From Diadema setosum (Eukaryota > Echinodermata > Echinoidea > Diadematoida > Diadematidae): 64,000 bases of DNA. Position numbers and translations under genes: made by a program. Location of the stretch: contig CM067067.1 in NCBI GenBank assembly GCA_033980235.1, positions 1,674,001 to 1,738,000 on the forward strand, in the 5' to 3' direction. Shown one piece after another: positions 25,201-37,722 of this stretch; the first letter of the stretch is position 1; each line of letters begins with the position of its first letter. Below the pieces are notes generated by a model. It worked only from the letters and a program-made list of their open reading frames with translations. It did not search any database and had not been told where the DNA came from.

Positions 25201-28059
25201 TCTGTCTGGTTGTGCACTTGGCCATTTGGTGAGTGCCAGGTTACAGTTCTGGACCATTTGTGGGGGTGCAGAGTGTTGGCCAGGGTAAGGCAGTGACTTT
25301 TGGCAAATTCCAGTAGCCTAAGGCCTCTGTCATTAGTATCTCCCATGCCAAATCTCCCGACTGTCCCTGCCCAGTTCTCGTATGCATGTGGGCCGACCTT
25401 GGCATTCCAGTCTACCTGAACTGTCATGAGGTCTTTTCTTGGGATAGCTTGGCGGCGCCCATCTCCTCTCCAAGCTAGTTACCGCAGGCCGTAGACCACT
25501 AATATAGTGTGGGTCGCCCTCGGTTGTGTACACTTGGCCGTTCAGTTCCCTCTGGGGGTCCTCCGCCCTGGCCGTTGGCTGCTGCAGCTGCTCATCCGCC
25601 CAGTGGTGCAGTGTAAGACACCACCCCCTCACGTGGTTTAGCCCGGCAGCTGAAGCGGTTGACCGGGGTATGGCGCTTGGAGCCAAACACGTGAGAGATT
25701 TAGGGGATGTGTAAGGACCAGTGATACCCATCCACCAAGTTGGGTGCAGCATGCTAGGCAACAAAGGTACTACCTCTCCACAAGAACCCTATATACCCCA
25801 TAAATAATACTTATACACACGTAAAACAACCGTACTTTAATACTCTGCATTCAAAATGACCAGCAAAACAATGCCAGTGAAAACAAAAGGACTCAAAGAA
25901 AACTAATCGTTCTATTGAAACAACTAATACAAAACATACTCTGTTGATTCCATGTGCAGCGTTTAAATCTGGTTGCTTTTGATTGTCATGATTGTTGCGT
26001 TTAAAATCAAACCCAATTCGTTATGTCCTTCGATCTTTTTGAAAGGATTGATAGGATTGTTAAATCAAAGATAGTCTTCCTTTTTAGTTAGGCGTATAAT
26101 CATAAATGTAAAGCTCTGATTTTTATGAATCGGGGTGGGGTAGGGGATGGGTTTTTATCAATGAATCATGATTATTGATCCCAAACCTTAATATGTAAGG
26201 CAATGCTATACTTCTGGTCAAAATTGACGTGAAGCGTGAACTAGCTGGGCTTTTTTTTATCAATTTAAAGTAATTGAATTTTGTAATACTTGTAATGTGT
26301 TCATTTTGTGTATTTACATATTTTAATAATAGGTTTTGTAATTTTGTCTTTTGCATTCAAATTTTCATTTTCACTCTTTTATGACGACATGAACCAGCTG
26401 AAAACAACCGATGGCTGATTTTAGTACAATGAATAATATAATAAAATGAATGTATAATGAATGAGCAGTATACGCTTTTGTTTGTGCACAAAGTTTGTTT
26501 TGGAGGACTTGATTACTTGAGTTGAGTTGAAAAAGTTCCTAGCCTTGTTTTTTATGAGCAGGCTGTTTGCAAAGACACACGATGACATGGCTGTAATCAA
26601 TTGAAGGAAATGAATAGTATCGTCAGTGGAATCCGAGAAGTATCCGATAACTCCGGGTCGGATCTGCGTTTCCTTCCCTGTTCGATAACTATAGTACTGT
26701 TTACCAACTTTCTTGTGTAGGATATTCAGCGTTTCACTTTATTTCCAAGCGAACTTTTGTTACCATAAAGACGCAAACGATATCAAACACGTACTTCTTT
26801 CAGTTGTCATCCGGTATGTGTCGGCAAAAACTCGCTGGTGAAAGTGAAACAAACTTCTAATTAAAGCGAATTTACACAGACTTATACCTCCTCATGATTA
26901 TTTAGATAGGCGCAATGTCCCTGACAAACTGTTCTGGAAAGTTCTTTAGACTTGTTTACTCCTTGGTCCTCTGGATAGCCCTCGTGTCTTATTTGTTAAT
27001 TTTGTTTCGGGGGCACACAGGCTTAATCTAAAACAGCCAGAAAGTAGTCTTTTTTTTTTTTTGAGGGGGGGGGGGGGCACTCAGTTCTATGTGAAGGGTC
27101 ACGATCTCATAAAGTATTTTAACTTGGCACGCACAAAATCAACCAATGTCATCAAATATTCATTCAAGTTTATACGCTTTAACCATAAGCTGATGATTAG
27201 AAATATCAATCAAAACACCCCTTAAAAATGATGCAGCAAAAATATGAGATTGAAATATTACTGGTCTAACCAACGGGTCAAACACATCACTATACTCCTG
27301 GCTTGACCAATCTTTGAAAGGGAAATCATGTCAACATCAAGGAGAATGTCAATATTGAGTGTTTTAGAGATTATTTCAATTTCAATTTTCAATTCAAATT
27401 AATTTGTTGGGAATTTTCTGCATTGAATATATATTACGAATGTAATACAGTCATTTCTTTTTAGTTTCAAGACAATAAAACATACAGTGTGTACAGCCGA
27501 ACATAATTGAGATATACGTGTGCAGATTGAAGAAAAGAATAAGAGAACACGTCAATTGGAAACCACTCGGGATATAATGAATCATGTGATCTGACTGAAT
27601 TATGGCGCATGTATTGGGAGTGTGAATGCAGAAGACTGTCGTCAAATAAGCGTATTGAATAGCTTGAAGAGAGGGGGGAAAAAGAAAATGGGCAAATCCT
27701 ACATCATGTATACTTATCGAAAACAAAAGAGAGAAAAAAACAGAGTCATTCTGGCATCACATTGCGACAACAATGACATTGACATATTACTGTATGTTTC
27801 CTGCAATATTATTGATGGTACAAAAAAGACACAGCTAGGGCACACAAGCTGATACCTAGCTGCCAACCAGTCTTGTTTGTCGAAAGGTAAAGTTATTGAG
27901 CGCCACTTGAAAGCTCACTCAGGGTTCAATTTACTGGTCAGATTCTTGGATCGTTAGTAGAGCAAAGTGCACGATTACGAATATTGATGTAAATTGGGCT
28001 CCATAACAGTGACTATGGGACTGGGATTTTTTATCATTTTCATTGTTGTTGTCGTTGTC

Positions 28060-28111
<52 letters not shown>

Positions 28112-28816
28112 GACTGTTCTGAAGTATTCACACTACTTTTTATGTCTGCGTATAACTTGATTTATTACGGTTCAAAGTCATCCATTGTCATAAAAACAAA
28201 TTAACTTGTGAATGAAAACAAGTTAGTGGAATGCAAGTCACGTTGCAACCCTAATATAAGAAAAAAAATAAAATAACGCAAGGACCTTATAAGTAGGTTT
28301 CTTTCTACGAGAATTGAGACCAGTGGTAAAGTTGCGAAGGATAAAACATGCTGCGCTGATAGAGTTATTTGTTTAATGATTTTGTATGATTCGAAGCAAA
28401 TCAATTTTGAGTCTCTATCCCATGCTCTCGAGGAAGACCGGTATAGTGATCTTTCATAAACCGAGTCCATGTCTCCACAAGAGTTGGCATTTCAGTTTAC
28501 GCTGACCGATAAAATTACTCATACCATCGAACATTTGTCAAACGTATACGAGAACAGCTGAGAGTATTTTTCTTCCATTTATAACATCTCACTATAAAGA
28601 TAAAATTTTGGTAGTCCATTAATGTTGTATGTAGTTTTGTAAAGTTTACCCGGATTATTGTATCTGAGGGATGATATTGTTTCTCCTTCCAAAATTCCAT
28701 TAATGTAGGTATCCTAGTCACACTGTTATTCTTGAACCTCCGGCGTTGCTACACTGTGGTCTAAGTCACAATGCTTAGCAGCAGGAAACTGTGTAGCGAT
28801 CCTTTATTTGCTATTT

Positions 28817-28862
<46 letters not shown>

Positions 28863-31359
28863 TATTTTGATATTTCTGACTTGTCATTCGCTCAGGTTAT
28901 TCATCGGCTCAACATGCCTCATGAGGGAGATGAGATATCCAATCTCGGCTGGAATACATGCATGAGTTGCTATGGAGAAGACGAGAACGCAAGCCATGAG
29001 ATGTTGGTCATTACCAGTCTCAAATCATCTCGCGTCTACGTGGTCAATGTAGCCTCCGACCCCAGGTCGCCTGTTCTCCAAAAGGTTAATTTACGTAACC
29101 ATGGTAACATTCACTCTTGTATCTTCCTTCTACCAGCATCTTGTGTGTTCGCAAACATGATACAAAAGTGTCATCTGTCATCTGGCCGTACCACTGCTGT
29201 CTGAAAGTGGAGGCTCAAATGTCACTGATTTAAATTACCTTATACCCAAAGTCACTACCGCTGGATGGGTTCGAGTCTCAACCCTCTAATGGAGTTGCTA
29301 CTAACAACAATATATAAAACGATTTGTTTCGATAGCTAACATTTTCACTGATTTTGAATGTGCATCTATAAAAATTTTAATTGAGACATGATAAAAACAC
29401 AGCTTTATTGCTAAAGTGAAATCGGGACTAAACTTTTATGTCAATGATTTTCTCCCTAAATACTCTTCTTGATAAACAAAGGTAGATATAAAGATTGAGT
29501 GAGTTAAGGACTAGACAGAGGGAGATTTTTCAATTATTGACAGGTAATACATAACAGACTTCAGAGCAGTGTTATTGAGTGATTAATACAGGGTGTTATA
29601 TGGATTCTAAACTTTATCATTGGAATTACCTTCTCGGGCTAAACAAGGTCATTGAAGACGACACGATCCGAGAGAGATCCGGTCTGACCAGTCCTACGAC
29701 CAGCCACTGTCTGGGATTCGGTCAAGTCATGGTCAGTGCGTACGACAAAGACGAGACGGACAATAAAGGTATATGTGTGGACCTCAGCTCTCAACTTGAA
29801 AATAATGGATGTGATTATCATAATGATTATGATTCCTGAGATATGACGTGAGTTAATGTGATTTGACATGTGATATGACAAGGCTTGATATGACCATGGA
29901 CCTACCATGATATGACGTAATGTGAGTATGGTGTATGATGCGACATGATACGATATAACATGATATGTTTTATATGATGGTAACGATGATCTACAAATAT
30001 GTCCTTGCATCAGTAAATAAATAACTTAATCCTAATTTTCTGGGTGAACTTCGGCGACCCTTTGTGAAATGGTACCTTGACTTCAGCATGTAGGCATGAC
30101 GTCATACATAGTGAAACTTAAACAATCTTCGCTGTAATAGAATGTTCGCAAAGCCGTCAAGAGATCGTAGATGAAACCAAGTTTTCACTATCCTAGAGAT
30201 GCACTTTATTAAATTTATGAATTGTGCCAATTCCGAAGCGGTTGCATTTGAAAGCTATGCATTGTACGATGCTTTTCTTCCAAAAAAGAAAGAGGTATTT
30301 TAAAACGCCGTTTTCTTTACAGGTGGATTCATCGTTCTCGATGGCGAGAATTTAGACGTAAAAGAGCGCTGGGACAACGGGGATGCCGCTAACGTCTTTG
30401 GCTACGACTTCTGGTATCAGCTTCTGACTCACAACGTCCTCATCAGCTCGGCCGGGTGGGGGCGCCGAGACATTTTTGACGGAAATATCACATTAGCAGA
30501 GGCAATTGTCTATGGTGAGCAACATTAACCCAGCGAAGCAGGTATACCTCAGCTGTAAATGAGACCATATAGCTCCGTGATGTGACAGACCCTCAAGACT
30601 TGCATCCCTATGTGTGATATCAAGGAAACTAAGGATATAAGCATAGAAAAGTCAAGAACCAGCTCATTACTTAAATATAATATTTATTTTTTGTTATCAA
30701 ACGAGACATTAATATGAATCACCATGTGCAAGAAACTCCTCCGTACAAATCATATAATACTGCATGTGCATTTCATTTCATTTATTTATTTCAACACGGC
30801 TTGCACGTGATTCAGCCAGACGGCTGTTCTTCCTCATGTCCGTGCAGTGTATTATACAGCCAAAGACATTGCTTTAGGTACATCAGGATTGTTAGTCGGA
30901 AGTATAAGAAACTGAAAACGAAACTGCTTTAATTTTATGATAGAGATCCATCTTTTATCACACATCATGACAAGTTCAATTCATATTGTGTACTTGTGAC
31001 ATGCTTGTGATGCGTATTACGAATATTCAGTGATAAAATTGGCTGCAAACCTGTTTACGTGCAGTTGCAACTATAAGCAGATTTTACAGTTAATAAATAA
31101 CAAAGAGATCACTATGAAACATAAACACGTAATACGTGTATTCGTTTCCAGGAACGAGCAGTCACACTCTTCACGTGTGGGACTTTGAGAAACGGACTGT
31201 CGTTCAGACGGTGGATCTCGGCCTTGGTGGCGCTGTTCCCATGTCTGTCAGATTTTTGCACGATGCAGACCGTGACGAGGGGTTTGTGTCGTCTGCTTGT
31301 GGTGATGGCATCTTTCGCTTCTACAAGACTACTGTGAGTATTATCTCCCCCCCCCCCCA

Positions 31360-31403
<44 letters not shown>

Positions 31404-31974
31404 CCTCCTTCTCTCTTCTTGACATTAAATTTCACTCTAAAAAGTTTCACATTCCACATGTCATAACACCGAACATTAAACCAATTAATCCTCTCAGAAC
31501 CGCCAGTTTACAATCTGGTCGGCGGTGGTAGTGTCATGATATAATCTAATGTTGGAATGGTAGTTACCCCAGCTATTAGTTTTTCAAATGATACATGTAA
31601 TAACTACACCCGATTTCTTTTCAGTAGTCAAGTTCCCTCGTAGTGCAATTCTCATAAAGGCGTCTTGGGAGCAGCGATATAATGTACTTAAATGACATTC
31701 TTATCTATAGAACACAATGAAGGTGATCTTTTTCTCGATATCCAATTTTCATCTTTGTCACCAGGAGAACACATGGAAAGCGACCAAAGTAATCAGCACA
31801 CCCCATCAGAAGATTGAGGGGAGTGATGCTCTTACGTCATTACCAGGTATCATTAATGTGTGTTGGGAAGTTCGATGTGGACAATGTATGGTTCCTCATC
31901 TTCAAAATGTGAAATAGAAATTAGAATTGCACTATACTGTCTATCATGTTTCTAGGAAGAACTGCAGAGTAATG

Positions 31975-32009
<35 letters not shown>

Positions 32010-34633
32010 CAAAATGTCTACAGACATAATAACAAAGCCGTATTCTAAATAAAAATCATGCTCTTAGGCCTAACTTTACCATGGACAATAGACCGTTTCT
32101 GTAATTCGTTGCAATGTATGGATGTTTCTTTTCCAACCCCCTAAAAACTAAGCATTTTATTCACCTCCTTCTTCCCATTAATTGACTTCAACAAGCAGGT
32201 TGATTAGCTGTTGATAGGTCGGGCAAGCCTCCGGAGAGCTAAGTGATTGTTAAGGGCAACTTTGGTGAACAAAGCATGCATAAAATCTGATTACATTAAA
32301 GAACCGGTCTTTTGGTACAGATAATGGAGTCGTCTAGAGAAAAAAAAAAATGGGCATATTGCGCAAAGTTTAGTCAATTAGCAGGCGAAAGTAACTAGAT
32401 ACATGTAATTATAAGTAATATATATTCATTAATATATTCGATTTTATTCCTCATTATTTCTTCCACAAAGCATATAATTGTTATGAAATACACATATATG
32501 AATAGAGTAAAGGACGACAATAAGCATGTCTTCAGTCCAGAAGATTCGGATTGTCATCGGTGGGTTTTTTTCTATGTCTATCAATAGCTATGACGACAGA
32601 CATGGTACTGTCTCTGAATGATCGATATCTCTACTGCTGCAACTGGCTACAGGGTGACGTGAGCCAGTACGACATAACCGATACCCAGAAACCTCAGCTT
32701 GTCAGTCAGGTATGCAAGACAGTAATGAGCAAAGTATCAAACAGCGATAATTTAACCCGGATATCCAAACCTGACATGTTGTTGTTAGCACAAGGAACCA
32801 CTATTCTATGTTTGTTATAAATAGAATAGGTGTTTAAATGACAATGTCCGCTTGACCTCATACTATTTCAATCACGTGACGCGTCACTTCAATAGTAACC
32901 AGAAATTTAAATGAACATCAAGTTAAAACTCTCGGTGTCTTTTGATGACACTTTGTAACCACGAACGCGAAACTGGAAATGGAATGCAGCGAGATCTGAA
33001 GTTACATTATAAACATTATGAGCTAATGCAGTATTCCATTCGTTTTTCTTTTAGTTGTCAACTACCACGGTCATGTAGATCCGATAAGGGATCAAAATAC
33101 GCACATCAATAAATGAATAAATAAACAAATAAAGACAAAATTGATTCATCAACCAGGAAACCTATTTTGTCATGTTTTTAACTTTATGGTCAAATATGTC
33201 AATCTGTCAACGCTACAGAATTTTATTGTCTCCCAATCTGTTACCAGGGAGGTGAGACACAATTTTCTCCCCTCCCTGCTGTTACCTATGAATACGATAG
33301 AAAAGTCGTCAATGATTTCTGAAAAAAAAAAACCCTCCAAATTCCAAGTCATTTAATGTCATTTAATCCTATTAAATCCTATTTATCCCTATAAATCCTA
33401 TTGACCCTATAAAAGGCTGTACGAACTAATCTGTCCACAATCATGACAATATTTGATGCGATATTAGACCTGCAGGTCATTAATCAAAAGTGACGGACCC
33501 TTGATCAAGTTTTGATATATGATAGCATCACGGAATGTTAATTTGTCTTCATGATCATCGTTATAACTGAATTATTACCTTTCAACTGTCCAGTTGTACC
33601 TTACCAGAACAAGTAACAAAGTTAACGAGATCATCGGCCAGTCGGAAGTTGAGGTTAAAGGTCGTAAGATTCCCGGTGGACCAAGTAACATCACACTTAG
33701 TCTGGACGGAAAACGTCTCTACGTCACCATGTCTCTCTTCAGCAAATGGGACGCAGAAATCTATCCAGAAATGACGAAGTGAGTCAAATTTGTGTTGTTG
33801 TTTTTTGCATGCTTTCAAAATATTGGTTAACTATGGAACTGAATTTTCAAACTAAATATATGAACTGCCAGCTTTTATCGTGTGTTTCATCTATTTCTTT
33901 ATTAAAAGAACTGATTTGTAGATGTAAGAGTCACATATGTTCGATCGACGAAAGATTGCATAACCTTTATTGCTTCCTCACAATAATTTGCATTCGGGCA
34001 TGGCTTACTCTGTTAACGGACAGTATCTTTAGTCAATTCGATTTGGAGCAATTTTCGTCTCTTTCTGATTTTTAAAGCCATGCATTTAGTGCTACACAGA
34101 TTTAGAATGCTATAAAATATGAAATATGAAATTCTTAAAGCAATTTTTCATAGCCGTTGGTCATATAAACTTTCAGCCAATCACGCTACAGTAATGTACT
34201 GTGAATACAGTCATAAGCATTGCAATGTGGTCTGATCGCTTAGTGTGTGGTGTCGCGTCGCCGACTTATCGCGCGACCCGGCTTACCTCCAGAGTCGTGC
34301 GATCGGTCGGATCGTGTAGTGTGGGATGGGATCATTTTACTCAGGCATTGACAATGCAGCTCGTCTTCATTGACCATTATGATGTAGGCCTATGCGAATG
34401 GTAACACTACTCTCTGCCATTGTAACAGGAGTGGTTCCACACTGGTTATGATCGACGCCGACACAGAGAACGGAGGTCTGTCTCTCAATCAAAACTTCCT
34501 CGTGGATTTTTCGTCTGCCGGTGACTCGACGGCCCCAGCATGCCCAGTGCTAGCTAAACAGATGAGATATCCAGGTGGAGACTGTACTAGTGACATCTTC
34601 CTCTCACTTTGCTCCTTCTCACCTAAGAAATAA
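16257..34633 (+). CDS. Selenium-binding protein 1-like protein (methanethiol oxidase family), complete, 10 exons
   Basis: Exons: 16257-16260, 19235-19410, 28896-29084, 29648-29768, 30323-30514, 31152-31333, 31765-31846, 32588-32709, 33594-33778 and 34429-34633. The reading frame holds across every GT-AG junction and gives 485 aa, against 472 in human SELENBP1. Family landmarks run in order: DFLATVDVDP (44-53), VIHR, LGWNTC (77-82), SSRVYVVNV, TSHCL, GGFIVLDGE, GYDFWYQ, LHVWD, VRFLHDAD, GGPSNITLSLDGKRLYVT, NFLVDF and RYPGGDCTSDI near the C-terminus. The family fold is a beta-propeller that acts in the cytosol and oxidises methanethiol to H2S, H2O2 and formaldehyde. Oddities: the Cys57 position is Gly59, the HH before GWN is Ser-Asn, and the His before RYPGGD is Lys. 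About 11 extra residues follow SDI. Exon 1 encodes only ATG G. Homology is near certain; enzyme activity is doubtful. Confidence 0.93.
17284..17661 (+). repeat. Two-copy 188-bp tandem duplication
   Basis: 17284-17471 and 17472-17661 are nearly identical. Both begin with 'ctatacag' and differ at only a few positions, for example ttgccg against ttgacg. The period is 188 bp. It lies in intron 1 of the SELENBP-like gene. The near identity suggests a recent duplication. Confidence 0.92.
18727..18965 (+). repeat. Interspersed repeat family, partial copy
   Basis: It shares 'agctttagtgcttcaaaat', 'gtgagttagggata' and 'caatagctata' with the copies at 6133-7495 and 39988-40315. The right half is lost. 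It is intronic and non-coding. Confidence 0.7.
20109..20420 (-). other. Unassigned GC-richer stretch with open frames
   Basis: In intron 2 of the SELENBP-like gene, 200-300 bases of CpG-containing sequence are open in two minus frames and one plus frame. No family is recognised. It could be a decayed retroelement piece or an antisense exon. Confidence 0.2.
21316..21478. mobile_element. Palindromic MITE (CAGGGGGGTGTTTCATCAA ends), copy 1
   Basis: The 163-bp element starts CAGGGGGGTGTTTCATCAA and ends with the reverse complement (TTGATGAAACACCCCCCTG). The arms include TGTCGGCGCTGACAA. The centre reads 'agcatctcagccaatcaaaa'. The copy at 37560-37722 is in the opposite orientation. It has no coding capacity. 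Confidence 0.85.
22786..25790 (-). mobile_element. Degenerate RTE-like non-LTR retrotransposon (LINE)
   Basis: Frames on the minus strand run 5' to 3'. An endonuclease C-terminal part (about 25427-24915) has DTNDRGLRLLEFA, NQTDFIL and GSDHDLV. The reverse transcriptase (24751-23508) has KPGKSPGVDNVPTELVK, FIDFKKAFDRV, GVRQGCLLSPVLFNLFLE and the catalytic FADDIDLM. The distal part (23444-22799) has KYLGSTI, LLYGCETW, RRLGI, WFGHVTRHD and GRQRKNWLDNVKEW. Frames are broken by several shifts. The N-terminal half of the endonuclease is missing: a 5'UTR-like stretch (25764-25440) joins it directly. A hairpin insertion interrupts the RT near 24206-24303. The 3' end has a short TAAG repeat tail, as RTE elements do. 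It lies antisense in intron 2 of the SELENBP-like gene and is not functional. Confidence 0.88.
24206..24303. repeat. Hairpin insertion inside the LINE
   Basis: The arms 24206-24238 and 24269-24303 are inverted repeats of about 33 bp with few mismatches (…gttgagaatgataaggg… against …cccttctcattctcaac…), separated by about 30 bp. The insertion breaks the RT reading frame between the LCQKI and EWTQSLIIPLPKKGNP segments. Confidence 0.7.
25791..28895 (+). other. Rest of SELENBP-like intron 2
   Basis: No gene was seen. The stretch contains poly-T/poly-G (27050-27076), a long poly-T tract (28062-28108) and a (TG)n run (28818-28862) just upstream of exon 3. Confidence 0.6.
31349..31400 (+). repeat. 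Poly-C and (CT)n tract at an intron start
   Basis: It begins about 16 bases after the donor of exon 6 of the SELENBP-like gene (exon end 31333). It is a simple pyrimidine repeat. Confidence 0.9.
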
Positions 34634-35786
34634 ACCCCAACATAACTAGGATCTATCAGCTCAGGTTTACACAAAGAGAATAAGTGTTTAATCGTATTGT
34701 ATAGCCAGCTGTCGAGAGTATGCCATTTAGAATTATTCTTCAAGGCGATTGTGAGAAGAAGCTCGCATGCGTATAGTACAAATATGAGTACATGGAAATG
34801 AAACGTTCTTATCTGGAGATTTTTTTACAAACATTTTGGTAATTTTTTCATCGGTGAATCATCTTCTGCAGCTGAGAAGAAATATCTCATGATTGAGTGC
34901 AGACTAATAACGGGTACAAGGGTTAAACTGAACTCGTTGACTATATAGCGCCCTCATCGCGTAAACGATGTAAAAGTTTTGAGAGTAAAATCGTCGGCAT
35001 TGACTTCCTTTCATCACCTCTCTTTCTTGATATGTCTCAAAGAGATCGCAAAAGTACGGGATATTCAATATGAAAAGACAGCATTGGATAATACTGCACC
35101 CTGAATCATTTCATCAGCAACCAAGAATTACATGATGCAAAATACACTGTATTTAATTATTATTCAAACATTGATTCGGCATTCAGTATTTTTCTGCAAA
35201 GACAGTGTCCTTTATACGTGCAAAGTGAAAACAACTTACCTGGTACTGTCCTGCGATCCACTGTCCTTGATTATTTCTTGCTATATATGATACAGTAGTG
35301 TATTTCTTCTTCAAAATGAATATTTTTTTGGCAAAATGTAGTCATAAATCATGAGTCTACCGACAAATTGTCATCATTTGCGTTGGTCATACATTACTGT
35401 TATTTTTGTTGGCGATACTCTTCTTTTTTAAAAATCTTTCTTGTGTCCCTTTCATAACTCTGATTGACGTTTACCTTACACGTGCGGAGATAAAAGTTGC
35501 CGTATCACTTTATTATGAACTGGCAGAGTTACCTACATTGGTCAATCATCCCTACTCGCTATTCATTAATCATTGATTCAACAACAACATTGTAAAAGCG
35601 TATCGAGAAGATACTCATAGATGGACCAATCATACACATTGTGATTGTGTTGTATTGTCTTTTGTTTTGTTTTGTTTTTTGGAAGCTGTTGCGTCGAACC
35701 GCAGGCAGTACGTGGCAACTGCGTCCTAACCCGGCTTCAAAGCAAGCCCCTTTTATAGCGTTATCAATTAACAAGCAGGTTATTAG

Positions 35787-36023
35787 CTATAACAGAAAAT
35801 GGCCAATATCACATTGTGATCCGGGAATTACCCAAGAGTTTACACAGCTTGATAATGGCTCACAAACGCTTGCTGTAACTCCACGCCCTTTGTTGTACAT
35901 GTCAGCATAGGGCGTGGTGTTGGTTGGACCAGGGAGTGGAGGAGAGATCTCCCTGGTCGGACTCGACTGGTCGCGGATAATATCAGCGTATGTCCCCATA
36001 ACAGGCTGAATTACCATAGCCAT
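35787..36023 (-). CDS. Unidentified open frame, possible exon
   Basis: 78 codons from ATG (36023) to TAG. The sequence begins MAMVIQPVMGTYADIIRDQS and continues with a Pro/Thr-rich stretch (SPPLPGPTNTTPYADMY). Composition is more protein-like than the surrounding frames and few simple repeats are present. A downstream 41-base exon-like piece (35280-35240) has an AG before it and a good donor (CAG|GTAAGT) after it. No family is recognised. It could be the first exon of an unannotated minus-strand gene or chance. Confidence 0.22.
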   Translation of the reverse strand: MAMVIQPVMGTYADIIRDQSSPTREISPPLPGPTNTTPYADMYNKGRGVTASVCEPLSSCVNSWVIPGSQCDIGHFLL

Positions 36024-37094
36024 TCTTCAGTAGCCTAAGAGAGCGTCCTTTATGCATACTACAGATGAAGTAGGATCAGTTTGTAGGTTGCAATATGTTT
36101 GCAAAAAGATGGAGCAATTATGTCATAAGAAACAACTCATTTAAGTTCTTTTAAATGAAGAAATGACGACTGTGCCAGCGTGGGATGGGTGATGGTTTTG
36201 TTTTCTGATTTTTCTTTATACGATCATTGTGACAGTTGCTATGAAACCATTTGAGGGCAAGATGCTCGTTTGAAGAAGGTTGTGGATCAGAAACTTGTCA
36301 TCTGCTGTTGACAGGAAATTCACCGTAGTTATTAATGTCAGATTAGTCGAATAGAATCGAATCGAATCAAATCAAACCGAGTGGAATATTTCAACTTTGT
36401 ATGTGTCTAAATGTACATTAGTCTACAGTCAATTTTTATTGTAATTGTACCTATGACCATGGATCTTGGAGGATGTGATGTGACTCAGTATTATAAAGGT
36501 GCAAGTTGTTGTGATGGTCAAGATAAATCTAATCAATAATGCCGCAACTTAGAGAAACTAAAAGTATTGCGAGACGTTGAATAATCTTTGAAGAAATATT
36601 AATCCCTTGATAATTATTGTCGTACTATGCACCAGGGATAACTCAAAAGTCTCACTCAGGTTCATTTCCCCTTTTAACTGTGCTTTCTCCTTCTCTCCCT
36701 CTATATCTAATCTATATATTTCCGTGACTTTCTCTCCATATACTTATACTATTATATTTATTTCTTTATATCATATAGGTATATGGTAATCTCGCTTTCA
36801 TTTTCTCTTTTCGTTACATATATTTTCTGTATGTATTGTATAACTTAAGTGAAAAAGTATATTAATATATATTGTAGCGAGCAACGGGGCCTTGGCACTT
36901 ATGCAGACCGAGCCGACCGTCCGTTTGATCGAAATATACGATCACTCTATGAAGAGGATAAAACCTTAAGTTTCCCACCACTTGTACGTCACCAGTCTAC
37001 ACCTTGCACTTCACACTATCTGATTCAAAGGCACATTCTCACTCCTCACATCTAATTCAGCCAACACACTGACCAGTGAATTTTCACTCTCACT

Positions 37095-37335
37095 CCCGAC
37101 GTCATTTCTAGAGTACGTCGTCCTCCGACGTTCGCCCTGGAAGTACGTCGTTTGTACTTTTCATTTCCAAAGTACTGTACTTCGTTCTCCGACGTCTGTT
37201 CTGGAAGTACGTCGGACGTACTTGTTCCTTCCAAAGTACTGAACTTTGTTCTCCGACGTCTTTTCTGGAAGTACGTCGGACGTACTTGTTCCTTCCAAAG
37301 TTCTGAACTTCGTTCTCCGACGTTCGTCCAGATAC
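37095..37335 (+). repeat. 64-bp minisatellite, about 3.5 copies
   Basis: The phrase 'ctccgacgt' recurs at 37123, 37187, 37251 and 37315, an exact 64-bp period. Units contain the palindrome GTACGTCGGACGTAC and 'ttccaaagt'. 64 is not a multiple of 3, so the frames across it shift from unit to unit and are not genes. Confidence 0.92.
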
Positions 37336-37559
37336 TCAGTTATCCCACGGTGCAGCAAAGCCCGCTCGAGAGTGCTCGCAAAGGCTGCTGGACGAGTTGT
37401 CTTCTGCTGCAGAACCACCGGATGCGATCCTAGTCTCACCAGCATTCATTCCAACCAATACTTATTTTATATTGAACACGAATGCATCACAACTTCAAAA
37501 GCGATGTACCGGAACACCAACTTGTGTATTTACAGGTATAGTGTGAAAATACTCACGTT

Positions 37560-37722
37560 CAGGGGGGTGTTTCATCAACGCTTGTCAGTGCCGACAACTG
37601 TCGGCGCTGACCAATTTCAGCAAAATCCTTGGTTTTGATTGGCTGAGATGCTCTGGTCATCGACTGTTACTATGGTGATTCAAGTTGTCAGCGCCGACAA
37701 ACGTTGATGAAACACCCCCCAG
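37560..37722. mobile_element. Palindromic MITE (CAGGGGGGTGTTTCATCAA ends), copy 2
   Basis: It has the same termini and arms as 21316-21478 but lies in reverse orientation: the central 'ccttggttttgattggctga' is the reverse complement of that in copy 1. Confidence 0.85.

Noticed and set aside
16257..34633. Selenoprotein with in-frame UGA recoding
   Set aside because: No internal TGA is needed in the spliced frame; 'selenium-binding' in the family name does not mean selenocysteine.
37152..37638. Frames on both strands through the 64-bp tandem array
   Set aside because: They follow the minisatellite units and shift frame at each unit; no conserved domain.
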